From positions 1,088,191-1,152,190 of the forward strand of contig NC_047078.1 of the NCBI RefSeq assembly GCF_902459465.1: DNA of 64,000 bases, given 5' to 3'. The notes beneath the pieces are model-generated. The model was given only the letters and a program-made list of their open reading frames with translations. It did not search any database and had not been told where the DNA came from. The stretch comes from Asterias rubens (Eukaryota; Echinodermata; Asteroidea; Forcipulatida; Asteriidae). The position numbers and the translations under genes were made by a program. Each line of letters begins with the position of its first letter. Position 1 is the stretch's first letter. Positions 1 through 11,619 of this stretch are shown one piece after another.

Positions 1-1099
1 CTGGGAAAAAAACCATGTCGAAATATACCATTGTTATCCATTAGAGACGTTTTGTAGTCACTTTGGTTTGGGAGCGAGGAATCTAGCAAATACACACGAA
101 AATCCCAAGGCTGGGACATCAGTTTATACACCAGACAAATCTATTATATGGATATTCTTTTGAATATTTTATTTTGTGCATATGGTCCGTGATTCATGGT
201 CCGTTGAATATAAGTGGGCGGTTGTAGCGACAACAGACTTTTATCCTTTTGATCACCATCAGCCCCATGTATAATAAACTTCAAGGGCTGGCGATTGCAC
301 TTTTGGTATTGTAATTGTTTAACTCCGGTTCCATTGTGTGCTGTCCGTTACCCTCCACACATAGAGTTTCTTGTGAATAGTAGCTGTGTATGATTCATGG
401 TTCGCTGAATAATGTGGCAATAACAAACTTTTATCATTTTGAACTGAATGCTTGATTTATTATCTAAAGGTAAATTCTTGAGGCCAGTAAGAGTATTGTG
501 CACGTACACCGTGAAGTTTTTGTTGGAAACCGTTCGCTAACAGCCATTTATGTTACCCTTTGAAATAAAATCAGAAAATTTATAAGTTTGCTTGTTGCAT
601 AAAATTAAATTGAAGATGATGCCTGAATTGATTTTTACAATCAGAGTTGGACTCTAGACTGACGTGTTGGACTCCTTGAACACTCCAAGTGGTTCAATAG
701 GTAGTGCAATTCCAATACTTATGCTGATGTTCTCATGATGTCAGCATCAACAGGAAGTTCCAACCACTTTGTTCCCTTGTACAATTAAATATGCAAATAT
801 GGGTCACGTGGTTAATTAATTACGATTTTTAATTTTTTTGGGGGTCGGTGGTTTGATGTTTGATCTAGTACGACTTGATTTCACAGAACTCTTAACCACC
901 AAACTCTGCGCTTATGATCACCATTTTCCGATTACTGTGTTTTTCAAACATCATCGTGTCATGCATGCACACAGGTTATGTTTGGCTAACAATTGAGAAA
1001 AAGAAAAGGCAACACTATCGATATAAAGATAAGAATCTAACTTAAAATATTTCAAAAAGAAATATTTTTTTAGTTTTGGGGGCAAAACAAAAAATTTTT
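1..1099. other. Non-genic AT-rich sequence
   Basis: I see no coding region, RNA gene or clear repeat here. The stretch is AT-rich with stop codons in all frames. Confidence 0.5.
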
Positions 1100-1171
1100 C
1101 CCGTGCGCAGATTTGAACTCTCACGTATCAGTGAAGAAAGCGCGACTGATGTCCACTAGGCTATGAGGGCC
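1100..1171 (-). repeat. tRNA-like SINE head
   Basis: Read on the minus strand this has an A-box-like TAGCCTAGTGG and a B-box-like GTTCAAATC at tRNA spacing. The two acceptor arms do not pair well, so it is a tRNA-derived SINE head or tRNA relic rather than a working tRNA. No SINE tail could be delimited. Confidence 0.45.
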
Positions 1172-1287
1172 AATACAATAATCGAGGGTTTACATGTATG
1201 TATTTCAACAGAGGGGATTATGATCCGGCGAAATAATTCTCGTGTCATGATTTTGCGAACATTGTCACTAAATATGAACTGCTAACG

Positions 1288-1590
1288 CCTATAACTATTA
1301 AGTAGGGTTGAAATGTAGTATTTGATGCCTTTAGGGGTTTTTGACGAGGACGTCGTCGTCGTCAAAAACCCCTATTCAACTACGCACGTTCGTCCACGAA
1401 GAAAACACATCGGAGTCTAAATTTGACATTTTTTCACTCATTCCTCAAAAACTACAACACCACAGCAAGTAATATTTTATAACTGTTAAGTAGGGTTGAA
1501 ATGTAGTATTAGATTGCCTTAAGGGGGTTTTTGACGACGACGTCGATGTCGTCAAAAAACCCCTATCTAATTACGCACGTTCGTTTTAAC
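1288..1590. repeat. Tandem pair of palindromic repeats with GACGTC core
   Basis: Two diverged copies, about 190 bp apart, share AAGTAGGGTTGAAATGTAG followed by a near-perfect palindrome and then ACGCACGTTCG. Each palindrome has arms AGGGGTTTTTGACGA and TCGTCAAAAACCCCT around GACGTC-rich centres (about 1,332-1,373 and 1,521-1,564). It looks like a foldback element that was duplicated. Confidence 0.6.
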
Positions 1591-2025
1591 GAAAACCCAT
1601 GCACAGAGTAATTGGTCCAGAACGCGGTTAGAAAAACAAGGACAAATTTAACGCACGTTCTAACGAAAATCCCAAACCTCCGTACTTTGTGCGTGTACAG
1701 AGTAATGTGTCCAGAACGCGGGTAGAAAACAAAATAGTATAGACTCTTCTCAAGAAGTCAACAACTCATTGAGGTACATACTGTGTTGTATAACCAAAGA
1801 GAATGTTTCACAATAACATGAAAGTGACTGCATCAAAATTACAAATTAAAAAGTTCAAATGAAGACCACGTGGTTAATTAATGAAGAATTTTTACACTTT
1901 TTTGTTAGAGTAAAACTTATGTTCTAAGCTTCAATTTGATATATGATTTAACTATTTTATCCTCATACTTTAGGAGTAGGGGCCTGAACAAAAACGCTGT
2001 ACAAACGCTATGGGGTTTTAGGCGG

Positions 2026-2960
2026 AAACAAAGAATAATAATAATAAAAATAATAAAAATCTCGACGAAAACAACACCTGTTCCGACGGTAGGTCGGAAC
2101 AGCTAACAAAACAAAAACAAAACAAAGAAAAACAGACACAACAAAAATTGGTCCTTGAAAACCTGTGACATAAAATAAGTTTTGAGAAGAGATTTGAATG
2201 TTGTGGTACAAAGACAAGTTCTAAGATTAAGTGGTAGAGAGTTCCAGATGCGTGGCGCAGCTGAAGAAAAAGACCTGTCTCCCCATGAGTGTTGAGACTT
2301 GGGTTCAATGAGAAGAAGCAAGGAGCATGATTTCTTGATGGAGTGTAAACTTGAAGAAGTTCAGAAATATAGAGGGGAGCCTTGCCATTAAGTGCTTTGT
2401 GGACATTATTTTATAATCTCAATGCATATTTTGCATGTCATCAGGGACCATTGCCTACAAGCTTTGCTTCTTAAATGGATCCCTCCGCAGTGTCATTATT
2501 GTTATGCATCTATTTCTTCAAACCTTTGTTGTGAAACGATTATTTTTTCATTGTTGTAATGATTTCTTTTGACTGCTGTTTGATATTGTTTTTTTGTCTT
2601 TTGATACTGTGGAAATAAAATGAACCTTGAACCTTGAACCTTGACAATGAGCATCAGCTTGAGGATGATTCGTTGAGAGATAGGGAGCCAGTGTAGTTGT
2701 TTCAGAATGGGGGGTGATGGAACAGGATTTCTTAGACATTGTCACAATGCGGGCAGCAGTATTTGGAGGCGTTGAAGACGGGAAATCTGGTTGTTACGAA
2801 GACTGTAGAGAAGAGCATTGCCATTGTCAAGGCGAGAAGTAACAAATGCACGAATGACCTTTTCAGTGGAACTTTTGTCCAAGTACTTGCGAATCTTACC
2901 GATATTCCTGATGGGGTATGATGACAGACGAACGATGTTGAACGATGTTGTTGATGTGAT
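2026..2960 (-). mobile_element. 3' end of L2/CR1-group LINE (5'-truncated, interrupted)
   Basis: Minus-strand frames give the C-terminal reverse transcriptase region typical of L2/CR1/Crack-like LINEs: RKYLDKSSTEKVIRAFVTSR, ALLYSLRNNQISRLQRLQ and a SFSSAAPRIWNSLPLNLR block. A closely related plus-strand copy lies at 33.47-34.25 kb. Frameshifts and a 237 bp insertion break it. It is 5'-truncated where the ACGTTCCAAG minisatellite starts, which fits target-primed insertion. Confidence 0.85.
2406..2642 (+). mobile_element. Short 3' end of a second LINE inserted in the first
   Basis: This 237 bp block interrupts the older LINE copy. It ends with an AATAAA-like stretch and a GAACCTT short tandem tail, the 3' end style of CR1-type retrotransposons. 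The host LINE sequence is continuous across it with GACA repeated on both sides (2,402-2,405 and 2,643-2,646). Confidence 0.7.
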
Positions 2961-3240
2961 ACAAGATACGCAGCTACGTTTACGTTCCAAGATACGCTTA
3001 GGTCTACGTTCCTTTAAGTTACACTGTAATATCAAAAGGTACGTTTTCAAGCCCGAGTCAAGCTACGCTTACGTTCAAAGAAACGCAGCTACGTTTATTT
3101 TCCAAGATGCTACGCTTACGTTCCAAGATATGCTTACATTCCAAACGATGTCAACGTTCCAAGCTACGCAGCTACTCAGATGCGCTTACAGGCTACCATA
3201 TGGTAGCTTGCAAAGTGTAGTCTAGATTTCAAGCCGTCCA
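2960..3240. repeat. Degenerate minisatellite
   Basis: About a dozen diverged units around TACGCTTACGTTCCAAGA, with variable spacing and drift. No coding function is evident. Confidence 0.6.
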
Positions 3241-3309
3241 CGTAACTAAATCCTACCGTGGCGGGCGCGATTTGGCGATTCAACCGCGCGTTGTACACAT
3301 AGGGCTATA

Positions 3310-4427
3310 TAAACTGCGCCAATAAAGTATCTAAACACTTACAAATGGTCAGATATATCGGAACCTGAAACAGTATGCCAAAAAATAATTATTCATTTCG
3401 AGTCACCGTTAATTTCTGCACATTTTGACACATCTTGTGTTGCGCTACGATGTTGTTTGGTGGATTTACGGGCACTTGAGTGGCTTAAGGTCGAATTTCA
3501 AAAGTTGCAAACGCCCCTATTCAAGCTAAATCGTTGTATTGTGACGAGTAAGATCGGCGTTTCTTTTGCTCGCCTTTTATAAATGATGTTTTTTTGGTCG
3601 CGTTTTGGATAAATCGGTTGCGATGAACATACTCACCAATAATTGTCAGTAACCAAGCAAAGGGGTCAAAGATGGGAGGCATACAACAATGGTAAGACAG
3701 GGAAAGGTGTTTCAAATTAACAGGAAAGATGGCTCAAACGACCAAACAGGAAAGAGGACGGATCGTTGGTTTGATAGAAGCCGGTACGTCGATGCGAGGT
3801 AAAAACGTCACCAGCGACGGTCAGTAAATGGTGGAATCGCTACCAAGCTCAGGGAAATGTGGACGACCTGCCAAGGAATGGCCGTCCGAGGGTGACTTCT
3901 GCAGCAGAAGAAAGTGAACAAGTCCATAAAGCCTGACACCACTCTCGAGGGGTTTGCGACGCATCCTGATCAGGAAATGGCAGGGGATTGACCAGGGACA
4001 GATCAGAGGTCTCATTGAGAGTATGAGAAGACGACTCCTTGCCGTTCAGGACAATGATGGAGGACACACCAAGAATGGAGGACAGTATATCAGCAGTTTT
4101 AGAGTTAAAGATACGGCAATTAATTTCATGGTCATGTAAACGAAACGAGTTTGTGTCTTTTGTCTTGATTTTGTCTGAGTGTGATGCTTATGTGAGTTCC
4201 CTTTTGGAATTGGGGTGAATAGGGGCTTTTGCAACTTTTGAAATTCGACCTTAAGCCACTCAAGTGTCCATAAATCCACCAAACAACATCGTAGCGCAAC
4301 ACAAGATGTGTCAAAACGTGCAGAAATTAACGGTGAATAGAAACGAACAATTAAATTTTTGTATACTATTTCAGGTTCCGATAAATCTGACCATGTAAGT
4401 GTTTAGATACTTTATTGGCGCAGTTTA
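3310..4427. mobile_element. Tc1/mariner-like element with long (about 220 bp) TIRs
   Basis: Inverted repeats of roughly 220 bp (3,310-3,525 and 4,210-4,427) start TAAACTGCGCCAATAAAG and are flanked by TA. The interior keeps only a fragment of a transposase N-terminus, so the element is internally deleted and non-autonomous. It inserted into the MITE at 3,298-4,910. Confidence 0.8.
3729..3920 (+). pseudogene. Tc1-type transposase DNA-binding domain, broken
   Basis: An ATG opens a frame with QERGRIVGLIEAGTSMR. It reaches a stop and continues after a frameshift with VSKWWNRYQAQGNVDD and LPRNGRPRVTSAAEES. This is the paired-like helix-turn-helix of Tc1/mariner transposases including the GRPR linker. 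The DDE catalytic domain is absent and the linking segment is damaged. It lies between the long inverted repeats of the element at 3,310-4,427. Confidence 0.75.
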
Positions 4428-4968
4428 TATTGACTAGAGCGCTAACTTGCTCTGCGTTTTGAAACCACCCTGGGCGCAGACATGTTTGATGTGTTGCGTG
4501 CGTGACTACGGAATGATTTTAATTTTGAAGACCACACATTGCCGCGATTTTTTTTACATTCGGCGTGTGCGCTTACGTACGCGACTGCCCATTCGCGTAC
4601 GTCCGCACTACGAAAACCGTAAATTGACGTACTAAAAAAAGTATACGCGCCTTTTAAACATGACGCACATGACGCTCGCAGTTTGTACGCTCATCAGCCG
4701 ATTGTGCGTTCACATTGATGCATTTTTTGGTTCGATGACACATAGAAAAGAACAAACGCACTATCATGCAAATAGCCGTACAATTGCCGTACAAAATTTC
4801 AACATTTTGTATTGGGTTGTACATAAACATGGATGCGCCCACACGGCTTCAAAACCTTAGTGCGTGTACATTGGGGTGTTAGCGTTCTAGTCAATATATA
4901 TAGCTCTATGGTTGTACACTATCCAGAATCAAGCACCATAGTCTTGGGCCAAGACTAAACCCAGTTCA

Positions 4969-5409
4969 GGGGTGCGTTCCACTCGCGCAAACGTTGCCAA
5001 CAGTTGCGCACGTTCGCCAACAATTTCAAGTGGAACGAGTTGTTCGCTGCCACCGTTGGCGAACGTTGGCAACTTTAGGCGAACATACTTCGGAGGTGTT
5101 GGCGAGTGGTTTTTAAAATGGCGGACAAGCAAACGGTATTATTTCTTTGTCACAAACATAATTACATTGTATTTTCGGTGGATGATAATGCAGATTTGGA
5201 ATAACAAAGTTAATTAGTTGATGTAATGATGTCAAAAAGAGGACTATTGCAGCAAAAACGAAGTTAAAAAAAAACCTACGTATGGTGCGCGCCATCTTCA
5301 TTTCAGGGCGCCGCCATGTTGACATAGCGTATACGCACCAATCGTTCAAACGATAAAAAAACGTTTGCGCGAACAGTTGCGAGTCGTTTGCGCAAGTGGA
5401 ACGCACCCC
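4969..5409. mobile_element. Foldback MITE, GGGGTGCGTTCCACT ends
   Basis: The left end GGGGTGCGTTCCACTCGCGC and the right end, reversed, GGGGTGCGTTCCACTTGCGC form inverted repeats followed by imperfect copies of GTTGCCAAC/GTTGGCGAAC-type motifs. No transposase is present. I found no convincing target duplication. Confidence 0.7.
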
Positions 5410-5499
5410 AGCATGCGAGTCAACTGTCCAATGGTTCAAACGCCCTTTCGACTCGGCACTTTCCTGGTCCGAATGTTGGCAGGAAGAAACGCAACTGTG

Positions 5500-6300
5500 T
5501 TGTATGCAGTTCGACCTCTAATAGAAAACAAAGGGGAGGATGGTTCTTCAAAAGAAAAACAATTGCACTTTGGTTCATGAAAGGTGTCAATTGATGGTGC
5601 TTCGAAATGAAATTGAGGCGGGGGGGGGGTACTTCGAAAGTACAAGTATAGCACTTTGGGAAGCCTTATTTACATAATTGGTTCATGATAGTTGGTGACG
5701 AATACTAGTTTTGAATTTTAGAAGTATAAATTTGGTTCCAGTTTACTAAGTAATTGTTTGGTGTTATAATTTAAATTGAGCGACGTTAATAACATTATTG
5801 ACAAACTTATGTAAATTTTGTGCATGGAGTTTAATATTATTTTATGACATTTTTACTCAAGCAGACTATAAGTAGGCTTTACTTAATATTCTTTCCAACA
5901 CAATAATTAAGCCATTATATTACCATAAGAATCCTTAATTATTTCTGGGGGCGACTTTGCTAGGGGGCGACATTGTCAGGGGGCGACTTTGCTAGGGGGC
6001 GACATTGTCAGGGGCGACTTTGTAACAATTCGGGGCGCGCGAGCCGGTTAGGGGGCGACTTTGTTGGTGGCGATATGACCAGCCTCCCATATTGTGCGTA
6101 GTCAAACTTATCTTGTTTATTTTAGGCAATATTGAATGTTGAATCCTATGAGCGTCAACCCAAGGTCCCAACATTGAGGCGGGTGGGGGGGGGGGGGGGG
6201 GGGGGGGGGGGAAGGATGGTGCTTCAAAAGAAATACAATTGGTTCATGATAGGTGTCAATTGAGGCGGGGGATGGTGCTTTGAAAGGAAATTATTAAAAC
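5500..6300. repeat. Low-copy degenerate repeats, GGGGGCGAC minisatellite and poly-G
   Basis: Three diverged copies of a GGTTCATGAAAGGTGTCAATT/GGTGCTTC block occur at about 5,525-5,640 and 6,210-6,290. Between them is a G-rich minisatellite of AGGGGGCGACTTTG/AGGGGGCGACATTG units (5,948-6,072). A run of 27 G follows at 6,185-6,211. No gene is seen. Confidence 0.6.
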
Positions 6301-6904
6301 TTCTGTTTATTTTAGGTTTCAGAGACACCAATTTTACGAGGGAAATAATTTTAATGCAGATTGGTATGAACAGCAACTTTAGAAATGTTTAGCTTTCACA
6401 TTGAAACTACTCAATTTGGTATTGATTGGTCATAATACCAAACCTCAAATATATGTTTAAGGCAATTAATTAGTCAACGGCATTAGCCAAAGGAAACAGT
6501 CATTTCATAATAAATATACTTAATTGTCAATATTTAGTTGCTTGCACAAGTTGCATTCTGTGAGCATGAACTAGGCTAACCCCAATCTGCCTTGTGAGGG
6601 CGCTGTAACCTAAAACTTTACAAAATACTCTTGGTAACCAAGTAGTCATGTCGATGAAATTTCTCTGGTCACCATTGCATTAGTTGCAAGAATCTGTTGG
6701 TACTGAAAGGGATAAGGCAGTGTCTGCCTCTGCATGGGCACAATTAAACTCTGGCATCAGACTGCCTGTGAGATTATTAGCAGTGCTGCCTACTACACAG
6801 TAGATGATCTCAATACAGGTTGACTCTGCAGTTCTCAGGAAAGCTTCTAGGAGGAAAACTTAAGGGCGGATCTTGCCTTGTTCTCAGGTTTGCTCAGGAG
6901 ATAC

Positions 6905-7520
6905 TACTATTCCAGTAGATTTGTAATGCCAAATTTAGTGGAAAATAACATCTCTTTTGTCTGTCTAGGTCATCTGGTGCAAGAGCTAATGAAAGTTATG
7001 TTTTTCAAGATGACATCCGGCGGCCATATTGGATTTCGAGGTCAAGATGGTCCCCAAACCTTACAATAACCACTCCAGTGTATTTGTCATGCCAGATATA
7101 GTTGAAAAGGACATCTCCGTTGTCCGTCTAGGTCATATCTGGTGCCAGAGCTATTACAATTTATGTTTTTCAAGATGGCATCGGCGGCCATATTGGACTT
7201 AGAGGTCAAGATGGTCCCCAAACCTTACAATAACCACTCCAGTGTATTTGTCATGCCAGATATAGTTGAAAAGGACATCTCCGTTGTCCGTCTAGGTCAT
7301 ATCTGGTGCCAGAGCTATTACAATTTATGTTTTTCAAGATGGCGTCGGCGGCCATATTGGACTTAGAGGTCAAGATGGTCCCCAAACCTTACAATAACCA
7401 CTCCAGTGTATTTGTCATGCCAGATATAGTGAAAAAAGACATCTCCTTTGTCCGTCTAGGTCATCTGGTGCCAGAGCTATTACAATATTTATGTTTTTCA
7501 AGATGGCGTCGGCGGCCATT
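6905..7520 (+). repeat. 164 bp tandem repeat array, about 3.7 copies
   Basis: The marker CAAGATGGC(A/G)TCGGCGGCC recurs at 7,006, 7,171, 7,335 and 7,499, giving periods of 165, 164 and 164 bp. The inner copies are nearly identical and the first is more diverged. The open frames across it are a by-product of the repeats, not a gene. Confidence 0.9.
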
Positions 7521-8190
7521 TTGAATATTGCGCAATAAAAAAAGTTCCTTTCACATTTCAGAGGTTCATAGGAGCTAATTTTCCTTTTATGGTTCCTGAA
7601 GTCAAATCCATCGAAAAAAAAGGTAGCAAAAAAATGGTCACGGAATCCAAAGATATGACCCTACTAATAAAAACCATGATGCCTCTGAAGAAGGTCCGGT
7701 TTGGATCGAAAGCTAAGGCCATCTACCCTATTTATTATTTAATATAATAAAAACCATAACACTTGACCACAAGAGGACGCTATATTGAGGCTAAAAGCGC
7801 AGACTTGTAGGAGACAGTTGCGATATATGAGTATACCCAACAAGTAACTGCTGGACTTATCGTTGTATCTTTATTGTATTCTGAGAATCGTGAAAATTAT
7901 TTTTAGGAGGGCAATAAATCTTTAAACAATTTTGATGGGTAAATTTGAAAAAGGCTTTTGATCAGTCGACACGTGACGTCACAACTACTTCAGCATTAAC
8001 ACAAGGTCACTTTGTTTGTTTCTTGTTACAGCATTTACAACAGCAACAACACTTTTTATTTAAATCACTGCAAGATACACAATGAAAATGCATTGAGGTT
8101 GTTATGTCTTCTTTGTTTATTTTAATCACAGCTCTTCCAAAAGTGGAATTTGTGTCTCCTGAAATCGACAAGTCTTGATTGCACACAAAA
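7521..8190. other. 5' flank of the DUF229 gene
   Basis: A T-rich tract ending TTGTTACAG at about 8,030 looks like a splice acceptor, so part of 8,031-8,190 may be 5' UTR of the gene that starts at 8,191. A first non-coding exon would have to lie upstream; I cannot place it. Confidence 0.35.
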
Positions 8191-11100
8191 ATGGCATTGA
8201 TTAGGAAAATCGTGGGTTCAATCAAGCGTCGCCCTATCAAACTGTGCAGTGCCTTCGTAGCTGCTCTTTTGATTGTACTGTACGTCAATGACGATAAATT
8301 GTTTGTGAAAACTTCTAGCCATGTTGCTGGTGAAAAAAAAGACACTCCGGATTCAGGCAATGGCGATCGTAAGCCTTTGCAAGATATCGAAACTTCGCAC
8401 CAAGATATCAAACTTGCATGTCAGATTCCTGAGCTTGAACCTTTTTCTAAAGCTATACAACGATTCATCATTGAGCCCAAGCCCTTGCAGTGTAAAGGGA
8501 TCATGAGAACCCAAATTAACCAGCAAAAACTTGTCATCAAGGAATCAGAATACAGGAAAAGGAACTACACATCCTGCTATGTGTCTACGATCAACAGGGT
8601 GACAGATATAACAAGCAAAATGTCTGCCCCAGTTAAGATTGATATTGTTAAGTCTACCGGAGACATCTTTGTGCAGGATACATCGACAGATTTTTTGCTT
8701 GTCGGTTGTGTTGATAGTCACACAAGTAGCGCAGAACGTATGGCACTTGCACCAGCTAACAAGAGAATGAACATCTACAAAAGACATTCTGGAGATTTTG
8801 ATGTACATGCTAGTATATTTCCTAAGCCAATGGAACAATTACAGGCCAAACATTCCACGGATGGGCTTGGCTTAAACGTCGTTTTGCTTAACATAGAAAG
8901 CACTTCCCGAATGAACTTTATCCGATTTCTTCCGAAAACTTCCAAACTACTTGAGACGTTAGGTACAATAATACTTAAAGGTTTTACCATTGTTGGCGAT
9001 GGTACCGATTGGAATTTAGTTCCGATGCTCACTGGTAAGACTGAATATGAAATGCCAGATACCACCAAAGGCAATCCAAATGCTTCTTTCGTGAACGTAT
9101 ACCCGTTTATCTGGAACGAGTATGCTAAGTATGGCTACGTGACCATGTTTGCCGAGGATACGACAGAATTGGCAATGTTTGACTATAGAAGGATAGGTTT
9201 TGATAAACAACCAACAGATCACTATATGAGACCCTATTGGGATTTCGTCAAACAGGCAGATTGCGTAGGGCCGAGACCTGTTTTCAAAGTCACATTGGAC
9301 TACCTAACGGATTATATGACCAAATACAAACGTGTACCGCACTTCGCCTTGACAATGCTCGCCAGTTTAACATATCGCAATATAAACGTTCTGAAGTATA
9401 TGGATGATGACCTTTACAAGTTCTTCTCTAATGCCAAGAATAACGGTCTTCTCAATAACACAATGTTTGTCCTGTTTGGGGATCATGGATCTCGTCATTC
9501 TGCCATTCGACAATCTTATCAAGGCAGGCTTGAAGAACGTCTTCCCTATTTCTCTGTAACACTGCCAGACTGGGTGTATCGTAAGTACCCTGACATATAC
9601 ACGACTCTCAAGAAGAATACCGAACGATTAATGTCCCCCTTCGATGTACACGAAACACTCAAATCAGTACTACATTATAGCGGGACCCAACCAGGAGACG
9701 TGAAACAACGTGGGATCAGCTTCTTCAGAGAGATCCCAGCGGAGAGAACGTGTGCTGACGCCGATATTGCCGCCCACTGGTGCTCATGCTTGACTTGGAA
9801 ACCAGTAACTAATGCTGATCAGGTAAACTCTCTAACAAACCAATTCGTCGTGTGCCCGGTAAAAGGACGCAAATGAAAAGTTCCCTGTAAAAGGGTGAAA
9901 GCAATTAATGTTCAAAAAATGTTTGCATCATAAAAAACTGCGCGGGAAAGTTTGATCAATTATTGTTTGCCATTCAAAAGTCATAAGGTTAATGTTGCAT
10001 AGGGCATGGGAAAACATGTCCTTGGGGAAAATTCTAGCAACCAAAATATAACAATAATGCCATATTAATTTTTCATGTCAGGATCATTTAATTGCTTACG
10101 TCCTTTTGTTACTGGAAAAAGGAGGTAATTAACAAGGTAGTGCTTTCTGCTTTACCAGCCAGGCTTCAATTACCAACAGTGTCCAGTGTCTTTAAGGAAG
10201 TAGGTACAACTTCAACCCTACTTTAGTTGTAATCAGCTAGACTTGATTTTCGACATGCTTCCATGATCATTTTCAGAATCCAGCTTATGGTAATTCACCA
10301 GCTTAGCCAAAGTCTGAAAGCAAATAAAAACTGTTGTCTGTAATAGACACTTAAATGAAAGTCTTCTCCTGGAAAAATCAGTTAAATAATCTGTGAAATG
10401 CCGTTTGGGGTTATTTTCAGTTCAACGAATTAGTTTATTTTCACGGTATTTTCACCCTGTTTTCCCTACCAAACAGGGTGAAAATACCCGATAAGTTAAT
10501 GAATTCCTTAAACTTCACACAAACCGGGAAGATTTTCATAGTGAGATACTGCGCCTTGAACACCCAGCAGCGTGGATATGTGCGCATTACAATTATTATT
10601 ATTATTATTACTATTATTATTATTACAACAATGTGTAATGTTTTGTTCAATTCTTCTTATTTATTTAGGCGCAGAAGCTGGCAGAAGTTTTAGTACAAAT
10701 CATCAATAACAAGACACAACTGTTCAGAAATAAATGTGCAAAACTTGAGCTCCATGAGGTATCACACGCTGTTAAGTTGCTAACTAACGACAAGGTGGGT
10801 GATGGACGTGACTCAAGTCTAACTTTCGTCACTAGCTGCACGCTACGCGAGCACAAACGTGAACATGAACGTCAAAAATTTTTGTTGTAAAAAACTCACG
10901 TTTTAAGCATACGTGAATGTAACCGTTTCTCACGTCAGGTACGTACGTGCAGACGTCATACGTGAGCATGCAATAAGCCCAAAGTGGCGACGTCACCTTT
11001 AAACGGCACAATTTTCTGACGTTCACGTTCACGTTTTTTGCGCGCGTAACGTGCAGCTAAACCTCCTTATTATGGTCCATATCCAACACCAGTGGTTCCA

Positions 11101-11619
11101 GTGTATTTTGCCGGTACGTTTTTGAAGATTGTGTTTCTTAAAAATATCCTAGCATAAAAAAATTAAACAATATGGTTTGTTAACCTCATTGAAAAATAAA
11201 TCAAAATGCCAACCCATCTTTTCCGAGCGAAATAAATGCTAAACAACAGCCGTCGGGATTAGCTAGTTAAGATGATGTCGTCACCATTATTGTTTTTCAT
11301 TTTATTATTTTCCTCTATGCAGGTCCTGACGTTTCAGCAGAAAGATTGGAAGAGTTCTAACAAATCAAGGCAAATATATAACAAGAGACCAGTTGACGTC
11401 AGTGAGCTCCCGCCTCTTTTCCAGGTCACTGTTCACACAACGCCGAGCGACGCGATCTTTGAAGGCACTTTAAGAAAACTTCCAGGAGGTACCACGCAAT
11501 CATCTCCTTATGAACTGGTTGGAGACATCAGCCGCATCAACAAGTATGGTAACCACTCGGTTTGTATCGTCGAATCTGCCCCGCGGTTGGTGAAGTTTTG
11601 TTATTGCGTGCAGGGGTGA
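8191..11619 (+). CDS. DUF229 (sulfatase/phosphatase-fold) type II membrane protein, three exons
   Basis: Exons 8,191-9,822, 10,669-10,794 and 11,323-11,619 join in phase 0 to give 684 aa. Donors are CAG|GTAAAC and AAG|GTGGGT; acceptors are TTTATTTAG and CTCTATGCAG. A basic N-terminus and one membrane segment (about residues 19-35) suggest a type II, probably Golgi or secretory-pathway, protein. The DUF229 core includes ESTSRMNF (about 233-240) and FGDHGS (about 429-434), the metal-site region of the alkaline phosphatase superfamily. Exons 2 and 3 carry the family C-terminus (NKCAKLELHEV, GDISRINKYGN, FCYC). Reading exon 1 straight through the first donor ends at 9,876 and loses 140 residues of this conserved tail. 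The first metal-site position is Glu, where relatives I recall have Asp, so activity is uncertain. Its substrate is unknown. Confidence 0.92.
10470..10640 (+). mobile_element. LINE 3' tail in DUF229 intron 1
   Basis: The 3' terminal sequence ACTGCGCCTTGAACACCCAG, GTGGATATGTGCGCATTACA and an ATT microsatellite match the end of the LINE copy at 34.2 kb. It stops only about 30 bp before the exon 2 acceptor. No coding part is present. Confidence 0.75.

Larger units (their letters stand above)
3298..4910. mobile_element. hAT-like MITE with 8 bp TSD, split by a mariner
   Basis: Terminal inverted repeats share CATAG(G/A)GCTATA, and TTGACTAGA(G/A)CGCTAAC follows on the inner side. An exact 8 bp direct repeat GTTGTACA flanks the element at 3,290-3,297 and 4,911-4,918, as expected for hAT insertions. 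A Tc1/mariner-type element sits 12 bp inside the left end. A sibling MITE with similar CATAGAGTTATA ends lies at 47,824-48,060. Confidence 0.75.

Noticed and set aside
7142-7524. Small proteins encoded in the 164 bp array
   Set aside because: The open frames simply repeat with the tandem units and carry no domain or start context of note.
8007-9222. Minus-strand open frames opposite the DUF229 exon
   Set aside because: They are shadows of the conserved plus-strand coding exon.
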